A stretch of DNA of 33,115 nt from Clostridia bacterium. Lineage in GTDB: Bacteria > Bacillota > Clostridia > Christensenellales > Borkfalkiaceae. Below are positions 15,601-22,389 of the stretch, one piece after another. Under the pieces are notes generated by a model. It was not told the DNA's origin. It saw only the letters and a program-made list of their open reading frames with translations, and made no database searches. A program made the position numbers and the translations under genes. Each line of letters opens with the position of its first letter. Positions within the stretch are counted from its first letter, which is position 1. Where the stretch lies: positions 1 through 33,115 of the forward strand of contig JAGATP010000056.1 of assembly GCA_017621155.1 (NCBI GenBank). Direction: 5' to 3'.

Positions 15601-15732
15601 AAAACATACATCGCTACCCTTGTGTCGTGCTGCGGCAAAGATAGGGCTTCCGCAAAAGATTTGCTTGCAAAGATTTTGTGGGAAGAGGAGCCACGACGGA
15701 GCAAAGTAGTCGGTTTTGAAATAAAACCGACT
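15601..15732. ncRNA. Structured intergenic element (candidate ncRNA or dispersed repeat)
   Basis: The 332-nt gap 15601-15932 holds no gene. GTCGTG (15624-15629) can pair with CACGAC (15692-15697), enclosing a long imperfect hairpin (arms 15647-15664 and 15667-15685, about 18 bp). A second, perfect 10-bp hairpin follows (AGTCGGTTTT / AAAACCGACT, 15708-15732). None is followed by a T run, so simple termination is unlikely. The rest of the gap, to 15890, has only a small hairpin (TTTAC/GTAAA) near 15761-15776. Confidence 0.45.
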
Positions 15733-15896
15733 TAGAGCGAAGTTTGCGGCGACGAGGTCATTTACGTTTTAGTAAAATCCTTCGGGTTTTCCTCGCACTC
15801 CTTGTCTTGCGCGCGTCTGTTTTCCAATTGGCTTTGAGATAGGAAATCATGGTTATAAAGAGGAAAAAAGGCATGAAAAAATTTTTTCAAAAACTC

Positions 15897-15925
15897 TTTA
15901 CTTTGGGCGCAAAGTATAGTATAAT
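15897..15925 (+). promoter_or_regulatory. Promoter with -10 box abutting the start codon
   Basis: TTTACT (15897-15902), 17 nt, TATAAT (15920-15925), then ACGAAGT and the ATG at 15933. Transcription would start at about 15932, so the mRNA is predicted to be leaderless. Confidence 0.7.
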
Positions 15926-15932
15926 ACGAAGT

Positions 15933-16763
15933 ATGAAGTACATAGCGGAAACATTAAAATATATCGTAAAAAACCTGTGGTACATTCTGTTGTTCGGGGT
16001 TTTACCTGCGGCGTTTTTCGTCGGGGCGTTCGATTATTCGCATTTTACGCTTCTGATCAAGAATTTTTTCACGGGAAAGCTGACCGAGCTTACCTATTTG
16101 GATTTGTTTCGTGCCTTTTCCCTCCTGAACGTCTCCTCGTGGTACGGGGTACTCTGCTCCCTGTTCGGATTTTTCGTGGTCTGCATTATGATGTCCGTTC
16201 TTCTTGCCCTCATCGAAAAGCACATGAGGATCGGGAAACGCACCTTTAACGGCGTATTTTCCAAGATCAACGACAACATTCTCGCAACCATTTTGGTCGC
16301 GCTGTGCGTCTTTTTGATCTACGAGATCTGGACGGCGCTGATGGCGCTTGCGGAGTTCTGTATCATTCTCATCTTTGCCAAAGCGCCCGTCGCAGCCTAC
16401 ATTTTCGGCATCATCGTGTTCGCGCTCATGGTCTGGGCGCTCATGCACATCATTTCCTATTTCATGCTTTGGCTTCCCTGCCAGCTGATTACGGGCTTCC
16501 ACGTCTTTGAAGCGCTCACCTATTCGGCGCACCTTTCGGAGAATAAGAGAAGGCGGCTCCTTCCCGCCATCCTCATTCCCCTTCTCATCGGCAACGGAAT
16601 TTTGAGCATTTGCGTCCTCGGCGGAACGCCTGCGCTTGCGCCCGTCGTCTTCGTCGTCGATCTCTTCTTCTTCCTCTACTACGGAACGCTGATGGAAATC
16701 GCCTATTTTATGGATGCGGAGATGGAACGAGAAGACTTAAAGCCCGCCTATAAAAGGAGATAA
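15933..16763 (+). CDS. Polytopic membrane protein, 276 aa, unrecognised
   Basis: About six transmembrane helices, for example YILLFGVLPAAFFVGAF, VLCSLFGFFVVCIMMSVLLAL, ILATILVALCVFLIYEIW and VVFVVDLFFFLYYG, with a short acidic, basic-ended cytoplasmic tail. I do not recognise a family. The start at 15933 is chosen over in-frame upstream Met codons because the -10 box lies just 7 nt before it, and the upstream extension would run through the promoter. It ends 2 nt before the next membrane protein, so the two are almost certainly co-transcribed and may form a complex. Confidence 0.8.
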   Translation: MKYIAETLKYIVKNLWYILLFGVLPAAFFVGAFDYSHFTLLIKNFFTGKLTELTYLDLFRAFSLLNVSSWYGVLCSLFGFFVVCIMMSVLLALIEKHMRIGKRTFNGVFSKINDNILATILVALCVFLIYEIWTALMALAEFCIILIFAKAPVAAYIFGIIVFALMVWALMHIISYFMLWLPCQLITGFHVFEALTYSAHLSENKRRRLLPAILIPLLIGNGILSICVLGGTPALAPVVFVVDLFFFLYYGTLMEIAYFMDAEMEREDLKPAYKRR

Positions 16764-16765
16764 GT

Positions 16766-17755
16766 ATGGTCTTTCGCAACGCCTTTCAGATTTTGACGGA
16801 TAACTTCAACAAGGTTTATAAGCTCCTTTTGTATCGGCTGGTCGTCATTCTCTTTACGGGTGCGATTTTTCTCGCCTTTTTTATCCCGAACGTATCTTCT
16901 TTTCTCTCCGAGCTCGTTACGGGCCCGGTGGGGGAGAGCGTCAAGCAATTGGCGGCGACCTTCTTGCGGGCACTGCTCGCCACGGAGGAGGCGAAGGAGG
17001 AAATTTCGGCCTGCCTCGTCGAGGTCGGCGCGCAGTTCTCCGCCTTTCTCTCGGCGCATTCCCTCTCCATCGCGCTCGTCGGCATCGGCACGGTGCTCGT
17101 CTATTTCGCCTTCCAGTTTTTGCGGGGAATCGGCGATTTCGTCGTGGGCGATATGCTCAATACCCGCATGTGCAGCTATGCGGAGGTCAATTTCTTCTCC
17201 TCCCTCGTCAAGAATATCGGCATCGCGTGCAGGTTTCTCATCATCTACGTGCCTATCGTCATGCTGTTCGACGTGCTGATTTTGCTCCTTTGCTATTTTG
17301 TCTTCTTCTTCCTGCTTTCCTTCTTGCCGGGGATTGTGGCGCTCTTCTTGTCGATTACCGCCATCATCTGCGCGCAGGCGGCGAAGTTTACCTTAACTTC
17401 CAATTTAATGCCCGCCATGATCGAAGGGGGCATGAAGCTCGGAGAGGCGGTTAAGTGGAGTTTTCATCTGACCAAAGTGCGCTTCGGGAAGCTGTACTCT
17501 TCCTACATCGCCTATCTCTACATCACGCTTACAATCTGCCTTGCGACGGCGGTCTTTACCTTGGGAAGCGGACTTTTGCTCGCCCTCCCCGCCGCGTCGA
17601 TCTGGCTGATCTCCATTCGGTTTGTCAATTTCTACACGCAGACCGGAAGGAAATATTTCATTACATACGACACCATCGTGCTCAACGCGGACAAGGGCAA
17701 TACGGAGAAGTTTTTCGAGAACAACGAAATGTACGATAAGACCAAGACGAGATAG
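16766..17755 (+). CDS. Polytopic membrane protein, 329 aa, unrecognised
   Basis: About six to seven hydrophobic helices, including LYRLVVILFTGAIFLAFFI, SIALVGIGTVLVYFAFQFL, VPIVMLFDVLILLLCYFVFF and LTICLATAVFTLGSGLLLAL. An extracellular loop of about 60 residues follows the first helix. AAGGAGAT precedes the ATG with good spacing and the preceding gene ends 2 nt upstream. Like its partner it begins with an amphipathic segment (AFQILTDNFNKVYKLLLYR) resembling the start of DUF975-type or glycerophosphodiesterase-associated membrane domains, but I cannot assign it. The C-terminal tail is hydrophilic. Confidence 0.8.
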   Translation: MVFRNAFQILTDNFNKVYKLLLYRLVVILFTGAIFLAFFIPNVSSFLSELVTGPVGESVKQLAATFLRALLATEEAKEEISACLVEVGAQFSAFLSAHSLSIALVGIGTVLVYFAFQFLRGIGDFVVGDMLNTRMCSYAEVNFFSSLVKNIGIACRFLIIYVPIVMLFDVLILLLCYFVFFFLLSFLPGIVALFLSITAIICAQAAKFTLTSNLMPAMIEGGMKLGEAVKWSFHLTKVRFGKLYSSYIAYLYITLTICLATAVFTLGSGLLLALPAASIWLISIRFVNFYTQTGRKYFITYDTIVLNADKGNTEKFFENNEMYDKTKTR

Positions 17756-17789
17756 TCTTGCTTATACTATATATCTGGAGGAACCATTG

Positions 17790-19508
17790 ATGGATTACAG
17801 AGCAAATTATGAGGCATGGCTTTCGGACGAAAGGCTTTCTTCCGAGGCAAAAGCAGAGCTTTTGAGCATCGCAAACGATGAAAAAGCAAAGGAATATCGC
17901 TTCGGCGGCGAGCTCGCGTTCGGCACGGCGGGAATGCGCGGCATCATCGGCTACGGCATGAATATGATGAACGTCTACACCGTCATGCGCGCCACGCAGG
18001 GACTTTCCCGCTACATCAAGACGTTACCCTTAGAGGAGCAGGAAAGGGGAGTCGTCATCTCCTTCGATACGAGGAGAAATTCCAAGCTCTTTGCCAAGGC
18101 CTCCGCGGCGGTGCTCGCCAAAAACGGAATCAAGGCGTATCTCTTCGACGACGTTCATCCCGTTCCCATGCTCTCCTATGCGGTCAGATACCTGCACACC
18201 ATTGCGGGCATCATGATCACCGCTTCGCACAATCCCAAGGAATACAACGGCTATAAGGTTTACGGTGAGGACGGCGCGCAGATGTCCCCCGAGGCGACTG
18301 CCGTCGTCGTCGATTTCATCAACGAGATCGACGATTACCTGTCCGTAGAGGGAGACGAGACTTCTCCCCTCATTCTTCCCGTTCCCAAGGCGCTCGACGA
18401 GACGTACATCGAAGAGCTTTCCAAGCTGACCCTTTCCAAGGAAGCGGTCGAGAAGTGCGGCAAAAATCTGAAGCTCGTCTATACGCCCGTCCACGGCTCG
18501 GGTTACGTCCCCGTCATGACGATTTTGAAAAAGTTGGGCATCAACGTGACGGTCGTCGAAGAACAGACGACGCAGGACACCGAGTTCTCCACTGTAAAAG
18601 TGCCCAATCCGGAATACAAAGAGACCCTTTCCATGGGAATCGCGCTCGCGAATCAAATTTCCGCCGACGTCGTGTTCGGCACAGACCCCGATTCCGACCG
18701 TCTCGGCGTCGCTTTGAAGGACGACAACGGCGAGTTCGTCGCACTTTCGGGCAATCAGGTGGGAATCCTCCTCCTCGACTATATTTTGACCCGTTTGAAG
18801 GAGGACAACGCCCTTCCCGCCAACGCAGCCGTCGTCAAGAGCTTCGTCACCACCGGTATGGCAAAGGCGATCTGCGACGATTTCGGCGTCGCCCTCTACG
18901 AGACCCCCGTCGGCTTCAAGTTCATCGGCGAGAAGATCAAGGAGTGGGAGGCAAACGGCAAGCATACTTACGTCTTCGGTTTCGAGGAATCCTGCGGCTA
19001 CCTGCGCGGTACGCACGCGAGGGATAAGGACGCCGTCGTCGCGTCCATGCTCTGTGCGGAGATGGTCTGCTACTATACCTACATCGGCAAGTCCGTTTAC
19101 GGCAGATTGCAGGAGATCTACAAGAAGTACGGCTACGTGCTCGACGTCAACGTCTCTACGCAGTATTCCGGACTCAACGCCATGAAGGAGATGAACGCCG
19201 TGGTCGACGCTTTAAAGACCAAGCAGGTGACTTCGTTCGCGTCCTTCCCCGTCGTCGGCATCCGCGACTATTCCGCGGACGTCCGCACGGACGTCAAAAC
19301 GGGAGAGAAGACGGCGCTCGGCATTCCCAAGTGCAACTGTGTCTATTACGAGCTTGCAAACGGGTCGTTCATCTGCGTCCGTCCTTCGGGAACGGAACCC
19401 AAGCTCAAGGTCTATTACTCCGTCAAGGCAAAGGATGAAAAGTTTGCAAAGGCAGGGCTCGAGGAGATGAAGGAAGCTGTCGCCGCGCTGCTCGCCTCCG
19501 TGAAATAA
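17790..19508 (+). CDS. pgcA: Phospho-sugar mutase (alpha-phosphoglucomutase)
   Basis: A 572-aa alpha-D-phosphohexomutase that interconverts glucose-1-phosphate and glucose-6-phosphate (possibly also mannose phosphates), feeding cell-envelope and storage sugar synthesis. The catalytic serine lies in TASHNP (S146), the metal-binding loop is DPDSDR (299-304), the sugar-binding loop GFEESCGYL starts at 397, and the phosphate-binding loop RPSGTEPK is near 531-538. Length matches Bacillus PgcA-type enzymes. GGAGGA lies at 17777-17782, 7 nt before the ATG; the frame is open further upstream only as an overlap with the membrane protein. The 34-nt gap to the upstream gene contains TATACT, but no clear -35, so it may be read from the membrane-protein operon. 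Confidence 0.93.
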   Translation: MDYRANYEAWLSDERLSSEAKAELLSIANDEKAKEYRFGGELAFGTAGMRGIIGYGMNMMNVYTVMRATQGLSRYIKTLPLEEQERGVVISFDTRRNSKLFAKASAAVLAKNGIKAYLFDDVHPVPMLSYAVRYLHTIAGIMITASHNPKEYNGYKVYGEDGAQMSPEATAVVVDFINEIDDYLSVEGDETSPLILPVPKALDETYIEELSKLTLSKEAVEKCGKNLKLVYTPVHGSGYVPVMTILKKLGINVTVVEEQTTQDTEFSTVKVPNPEYKETLSMGIALANQISADVVFGTDPDSDRLGVALKDDNGEFVALSGNQVGILLLDYILTRLKEDNALPANAAVVKSFVTTGMAKAICDDFGVALYETPVGFKFIGEKIKEWEANGKHTYVFGFEESCGYLRGTHARDKDAVVASMLCAEMVCYYTYIGKSVYGRLQEIYKKYGYVLDVNVSTQYSGLNAMKEMNAVVDALKTKQVTSFASFPVVGIRDYSADVRTDVKTGEKTALGIPKCNCVYYELANGSFICVRPSGTEPKLKVYYSVKAKDEKFAKAGLEEMKEAVAALLASVK

Positions 19509-19528
19509 AATACGAAAAATACAAAAAA

Positions 19529-19562
19529 CAGGCAGAGATTCCTCTCTGCCTGAATTTTTTTT
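19529..19562 (+). terminator. Terminator after pgcA
   Basis: Perfect 10-bp stem CAGGCAGAGA / TCTCTGCCTG, loop TTCC, followed by AA and a run of eight T. Confidence 0.92.
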
Positions 19563-19568
19563 CTGCGA

Positions 19569-19599
19569 AAATGCGTTCGGTCGTATGCCGAACGCATTT
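19569..19599 (-). terminator. Terminator of rplI
   Basis: Perfect 12-bp stem AAATGCGTTCGG / CCGAACGCATTT with a 7-nt loop, 20 nt after the rplI stop on the minus strand. The T run on that side is short. Confidence 0.7.
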
Positions 19600-19618
19600 G
19601 CAAGTATTTTCAATTGTT

Positions 19619-20062
19619 TTAGCCTGCCACGACGTTGACGACGATTTTCGTCGCAATGCCCTCCATGAGCCGTATCTCGGTGGGGAAGGAACCGACCGAC
19701 TTCAAGCCGCCCGCAAGGACGATCTTCTTCTTGTCGATTTCATAGCCGAGTGCGGCGAGCGCCTGTGAGACCTGCAAAGAGGTGACGGAGCCGAACACCT
19801 TGCCGTTTGCCCCCGTGCGGATGGAAACGGTCACTTCCTTGTTTCTCAGCTCGTTTGCGAGCGCCTGCATCGCTTTGACCTCTTCGGCACGGTGGAATTC
19901 CTGCGCCTTCTTCTTTTGCTGGATTTCGTTGACGGAAGCGGCGGTGGCGAGCTCTGCAAGTCCCTTCTTCAAGAGGAAATTCTTTGCATAGCCTTCGGAG
20001 ACATCGATGAGATCTCCTTTTTTCCCGCTGCCTTTGACGTCTGCCTTTAAAATTACCTTCAT
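19619..20062 (-). CDS. rplI: Ribosomal protein bL9
   Basis: A 147-aa protein with the family N-terminus MKVILKADVKGSGKKGDLIDVSEGYAKNFL, followed by the long connecting helix and a C-terminal domain containing GKVFGSVTSLQVSQAL. It binds 23S rRNA domain V and helps reading-frame maintenance. The start at 20062 has GAGGTG just upstream; an earlier in-frame Met is within the promoter. The gene stands alone, apart from the rpsF-ssb-rpsR or dnaB partners common in other Bacillota. Confidence 0.97.
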   Translation of the reverse strand: MKVILKADVKGSGKKGDLIDVSEGYAKNFLLKKGLAELATAASVNEIQQKKKAQEFHRAEEVKAMQALANELRNKEVTVSIRTGANGKVFGSVTSLQVSQALAALGYEIDKKKIVLAGGLKSVGSFPTEIRLMEGIATKIVVNVVAG

Positions 20063-20084
20063 GGGATTCACCTCTTTTTTCTTT

Positions 20085-20113
20085 ATTGTACTAAAAAGCG
20101 AAAAAATTGTCAA
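20085..20113 (-). promoter_or_regulatory. Promoter of rplI
   Basis: Minus strand: TTGACA (20108-20113), 17 nt, TACAAT (20085-20090), giving a leader of about 17 nt with GAGGTG. Confidence 0.85.
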
Positions 20114-20169
20114 TGCTATGGGAGATAATTTTTACAAAGAATGTGCAAACTAGGGAAAAAGGAGGAATT

Positions 20170-20319
20170 ATGGAACGAGTCAATCATAGCATCGGTTGTG
20201 ACGTTGCAAAGTGCCGTCACAACGTAGAAGGCAAAAATTGTACGTTGAGCGCAATTCACGTCGGCAAGTGCTGCGACGAAGAACATTGCACCTGCTGCGA
20301 CAGCTTTGAAAGCAGATAA
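20170..20319 (+). CDS. DUF1540 domain cysteine-rich small protein
   Basis: A 49-aa protein with eight cysteines at 10, 15, 24, 34, 35, 40, 42 and 43. The C-terminal CxCC motif and the spacing are typical of the DUF1540 family of Clostridia and Bacilli, which are thought to be metal-binding; function is unknown. GGAGGA lies at 20161-20166, directly before the ATG. It is followed by a strong shared terminator. Confidence 0.88.
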   Translation: MERVNHSIGCDVAKCRHNVEGKNCTLSAIHVGKCCDEEHCTCCDSFESR

Positions 20320-20347
20320 CGCTTTATAGCCGTCATGGACAAACGAG

Positions 20348-20390
20348 CAGCCCGCCATGCTTCATGCGAAGCATGGCGGGCTGTATTTTT
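20348..20390. terminator. Bidirectional terminator between convergent genes
   Basis: Perfect 16-bp stem (20348-20363 / 20368-20383) with an ATGC loop, then TATTTTT on the plus side. On the minus side it follows the end of the gene 20397-20768 almost directly and serves that transcript too. Confidence 0.92.
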
Positions 20391-20396
20391 ATGCGT

Positions 20397-20768
20397 TTAA
20401 CAGGAGTAATAGCGGCGGACGAAAAAGCTGCTCTTCTTCTTTTCGGCAGCCTTGTCGACGACGGCAAAGGTATTGCAAAAGTTTAAAAGCGAGCGCGTAA
20501 TCAAGACCATCTTGTCTTCGGAATTGATCTCTTCAATCAATCCGATCACCTCGGAATTTTCCTTCTGAATTTGCCCGATCGCATTTTTTTGATCGTCATG
20601 GCGGAAATATTCCACCGTGGTTTCCCTCTCATCGAGGATGAAGTGCAGAGAAATCTCCCCTAAATTCCACAAAAACCAAGTTTCTGCGATTTGGGTGCTT
20701 CCCTTTAAGGTTGCGGATTTGACGTACTCCATGATCGAGGCGACGTCGCTTTGTCGTTCGTTTGCCAT
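20397..20768 (-). CDS. Hypothetical protein, 123 aa
   Basis: I do not recognise this small soluble protein. It has an alpha/beta pattern with an aromatic core (AETWFLWNLGEISLHFILDE), a charged central helix (QKNAIGQIQKENSEVIGLIEEIN) and a basic, aromatic C-terminus (KKKSSFFVRRYYSC). AAGGAGA precedes the ATG. It starts only 25 nt after the NUDIX gene stop and is probably in the same operon. Confidence 0.8.
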   Translation of the reverse strand: MANERQSDVASIMEYVKSATLKGSTQIAETWFLWNLGEISLHFILDERETTVEYFRHDDQKNAIGQIQKENSEVIGLIEEINSEDKMVLITRSLLNFCNTFAVVDKAAEKKKSSFFVRRYYSC

Positions 20769-20793
20769 AAAAAGTCTCCTTTTTTAAAACCGA

Positions 20794-21291
20794 TTAAAGG
20801 GGCTTGCGCTTGAGCTCCGAGAGCGCGAGATGCAGGAAGTATTCTGCAGTCGAGCCCTTGCGGATGAGTTGTTTTGCCTCGTCAAAGGTACACCATTTGG
20901 CGTCCTTGAGCTCGGATGGCTGCAACACGTAGTCGCCGTTTTCCACCATGACGACAAAGCCGAGCATGAGAACGTTTCTCGGATCGTGATAGCGGGAGGA
21001 AAGATAGCGCAGCTTTACGGTGGAAAGGGACAGCTCTTCCTTGATTTCGCGGGGGATTGCCTTTTCGGCGCTCTCGCCCTTTTTGACGTAGCCTGCAAAG
21101 AGGACGAAGTCCTCGTCGCCGTTGTGCTTTGCGAGCAGCACCTTATCTTGGGTGCGGTTGATGACCGTCATCGATACGGCACAGGAAAAGGGCGGGAATT
21201 TGAATCCGTTGCAGCGGTTACAGAAGGGCACTAAGCCCTCTCCTTCGCAAAAGCGCAGTGTTAATTTTTCACCACAATCTTGACAATACAT
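20794..21291 (-). CDS. NUDIX hydrolase with N-terminal zinc ribbon (NudC-like)
   Basis: A 165-aa protein. C3, C6, C24 and C27 form a two-CxxC zinc ribbon as in NADH pyrophosphatase NudC. The Nudix box is G67-x5-E73-x7-R81-E82-I-K-E85-E86, with the metal-binding glutamates intact; the usual Gly near the end of the box is Ser (S88). It should hydrolyse a nucleoside diphosphate linked to another moiety. It is shorter than NudC (about 257 aa), and the NudC-specific SQPWPFPxS array is missing, so NAD(H) specificity is uncertain. It is transcribed from its own promoter ahead of the 123-aa gene. Confidence 0.9.
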   Translation of the reverse strand: MYCQDCGEKLTLRFCEGEGLVPFCNRCNGFKFPPFSCAVSMTVINRTQDKVLLAKHNGDEDFVLFAGYVKKGESAEKAIPREIKEELSLSTVKLRYLSSRYHDPRNVLMLGFVVMVENGDYVLQPSELKDAKWCTFDEAKQLIRKGSTAEYFLHLALSELKRKPL

Positions 21292-21320
21292 TGTTTCACC
21301 TTCAAAAAATGATTTTATAT

Positions 21321-21349
21321 ACTATACTCCATTTTATTTCATTTGTCAA
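21321..21349 (-). promoter_or_regulatory. Promoter of the NUDIX operon
   Basis: Minus strand: TTGACA (21344-21349), 17 nt, TATAGT (21321-21326), then a short leader with GAAGGTG before the ATG at 21291. Confidence 0.85.
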
Positions 21350-21405
21350 GACGTACGGGGAAATTTCCCGTAAAATATTTGCAAAATTTGTATGAATTTA
21401 GCAGA

Positions 21406-22101
21406 TTAGATCGATTCGGGAAAGCAATCTTGCAGAACGGTGTCGAGTTCCTTCCAAGAGGAAATCGTGTAATCGGGGGGAATCGCGCTCGCCTTTTTTC
21501 CGTGCGGATTGAACCAGCACGTCTTGATTCCGGCTTGGATGCCGCCCAGAATGTCCGAGGTCAGAGAGTCGCCCACGATGAGCGCTTTCGCTTTGTCGAA
21601 ACCCTCGATGGCGGCAAACGCCCTTTCGAAAAAGAGGGGAGAGGGCTTTTCCACACCGAGATCTTCGGACAGAAAGACATGGGAAAAGCAGGGAAGGACG
21701 GAGCAACCGGCGAGCCGCCCCCTCTGGACGGAAGAGGTGCCGTTGGAAACCAAGGAAAGGACGTAACGCTTTGCGAGCGCTTGAATGGCTTCCTCTGCGC
21801 CTTCGACGTAGTAATGCCCGTGGGAGAGGTTTTCCTGATAGAGCATGGTGACTTTTTTCGCGTCGGCCTTTATGCCAAGCTCTTGAAAGAGTAGGGCGAA
21901 TCGCCCGATTTTGACGTCGTCCCGCGTAATTTCCTCCCGCTCCAAGCGCTCCCATAAACTCTGATTGATGGCGCTATAGCGCGCAATCGTGGCGTCTGTA
22001 GGGGGAATGCCGAATGCGGACAGCGTCTTTTTAAGCGCAATCGACTCTGCCTTTTTAAAATCGAAAATGGTATCGTCTAAATCGAAAAAGAGAAAGTTCA
22101 T
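21406..22101 (-). CDS. HAD-family phosphatase, YjjG-type nucleotidase
   Basis: A 231-aa haloacid dehalogenase-superfamily hydrolase. Motif I is FDLDDT with D7 as nucleophile and D9 as acid/base. Motif II is SNGT, motif III the lysine in VEKPSP, and motif IV GDSLTSD. The cap lies between residues about 15 and 95. The FDLDDTIFDFKKAE start is typical of the YjjG/YfnB group of pyrimidine 5'-nucleotidases, which remove non-canonical nucleotides. AAAGGAG precedes the ATG. It is monocistronic with a leader of about 130 nt. Confidence 0.87.
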   Translation of the reverse strand: MNFLFFDLDDTIFDFKKAESIALKKTLSAFGIPPTDATIARYSAINQSLWERLEREEITRDDVKIGRFALLFQELGIKADAKKVTMLYQENLSHGHYYVEGAEEAIQALAKRYVLSLVSNGTSSVQRGRLAGCSVLPCFSHVFLSEDLGVEKPSPLFFERAFAAIEGFDKAKALIVGDSLTSDILGGIQAGIKTCWFNPHGKKASAIPPDYTISSWKELDTVLQDCFPESI

Positions 22102-22240
22102 AGTAACTCCTTTGTCGTTATTTCGGGAAAGATTTTCTGTTTCCGAAAGAGGGGACGCGCCTTTTCAGCGGGTCGTTCGTATGGTAAATGGAACGGAAAC
22201 AAAAAAGTCTTTCTTTTTCAGTCTATGCGGGGTCACTTTG

Positions 22241-22269
22241 ATCATAACATAAAAAAAGCGTTTTGTCAA
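22241..22269 (-). promoter_or_regulatory. Promoter of the HAD gene, with long leader
   Basis: Minus strand: TTGACA (22264-22269), 17 nt, TATGAT (22241-22246). The start near 22234 leaves about 130 nt of leader before the ATG at 22101. I recognise no riboswitch in it. Confidence 0.8.
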
Positions 22270-22285
22270 TGGTCTTGGAAGGAAT

Positions 22286-22309
22286 AGAGCGTTTGTGGAA
22301 ACACGCTCT
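22286..22309. repeat. Dispersed 23-nt hairpin repeat, copy 1
   Basis: AGAGCG-TTTGTGGAAAC-ACGCTCT forms a 6- to 7-bp stem with an inner GTTT/AAAC option. A copy with one difference lies at 32719-32741. Confidence 0.7.
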
Positions 22310-22344
22310 CATTTACAAGATTTTTCCAAGTGCGCAAAGGAAAA

Positions 22345-22372
22345 GGGGCTGTCGCGTCAAAGCGACAGCCCC
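22345..22372 (-). terminator. Terminator of nifJ
   Basis: Perfect 11-bp stem GGGGCTGTCGC / GCGACAGCCCC; on the minus strand it is followed by TTTTCCTTT. It lies 18 nt after the nifJ stop. Confidence 0.88.
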
Positions 22373-22389
22373 CCTAAGCTTAGAAGGAA

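Noticed and set aside
21351..21375. Hairpin ACGGGGAAATTTCCCGT as a terminator for the HAD gene
   Set aside because: Not followed by a T run on the minus strand and it lies next to the NUDIX promoter; function unclear.
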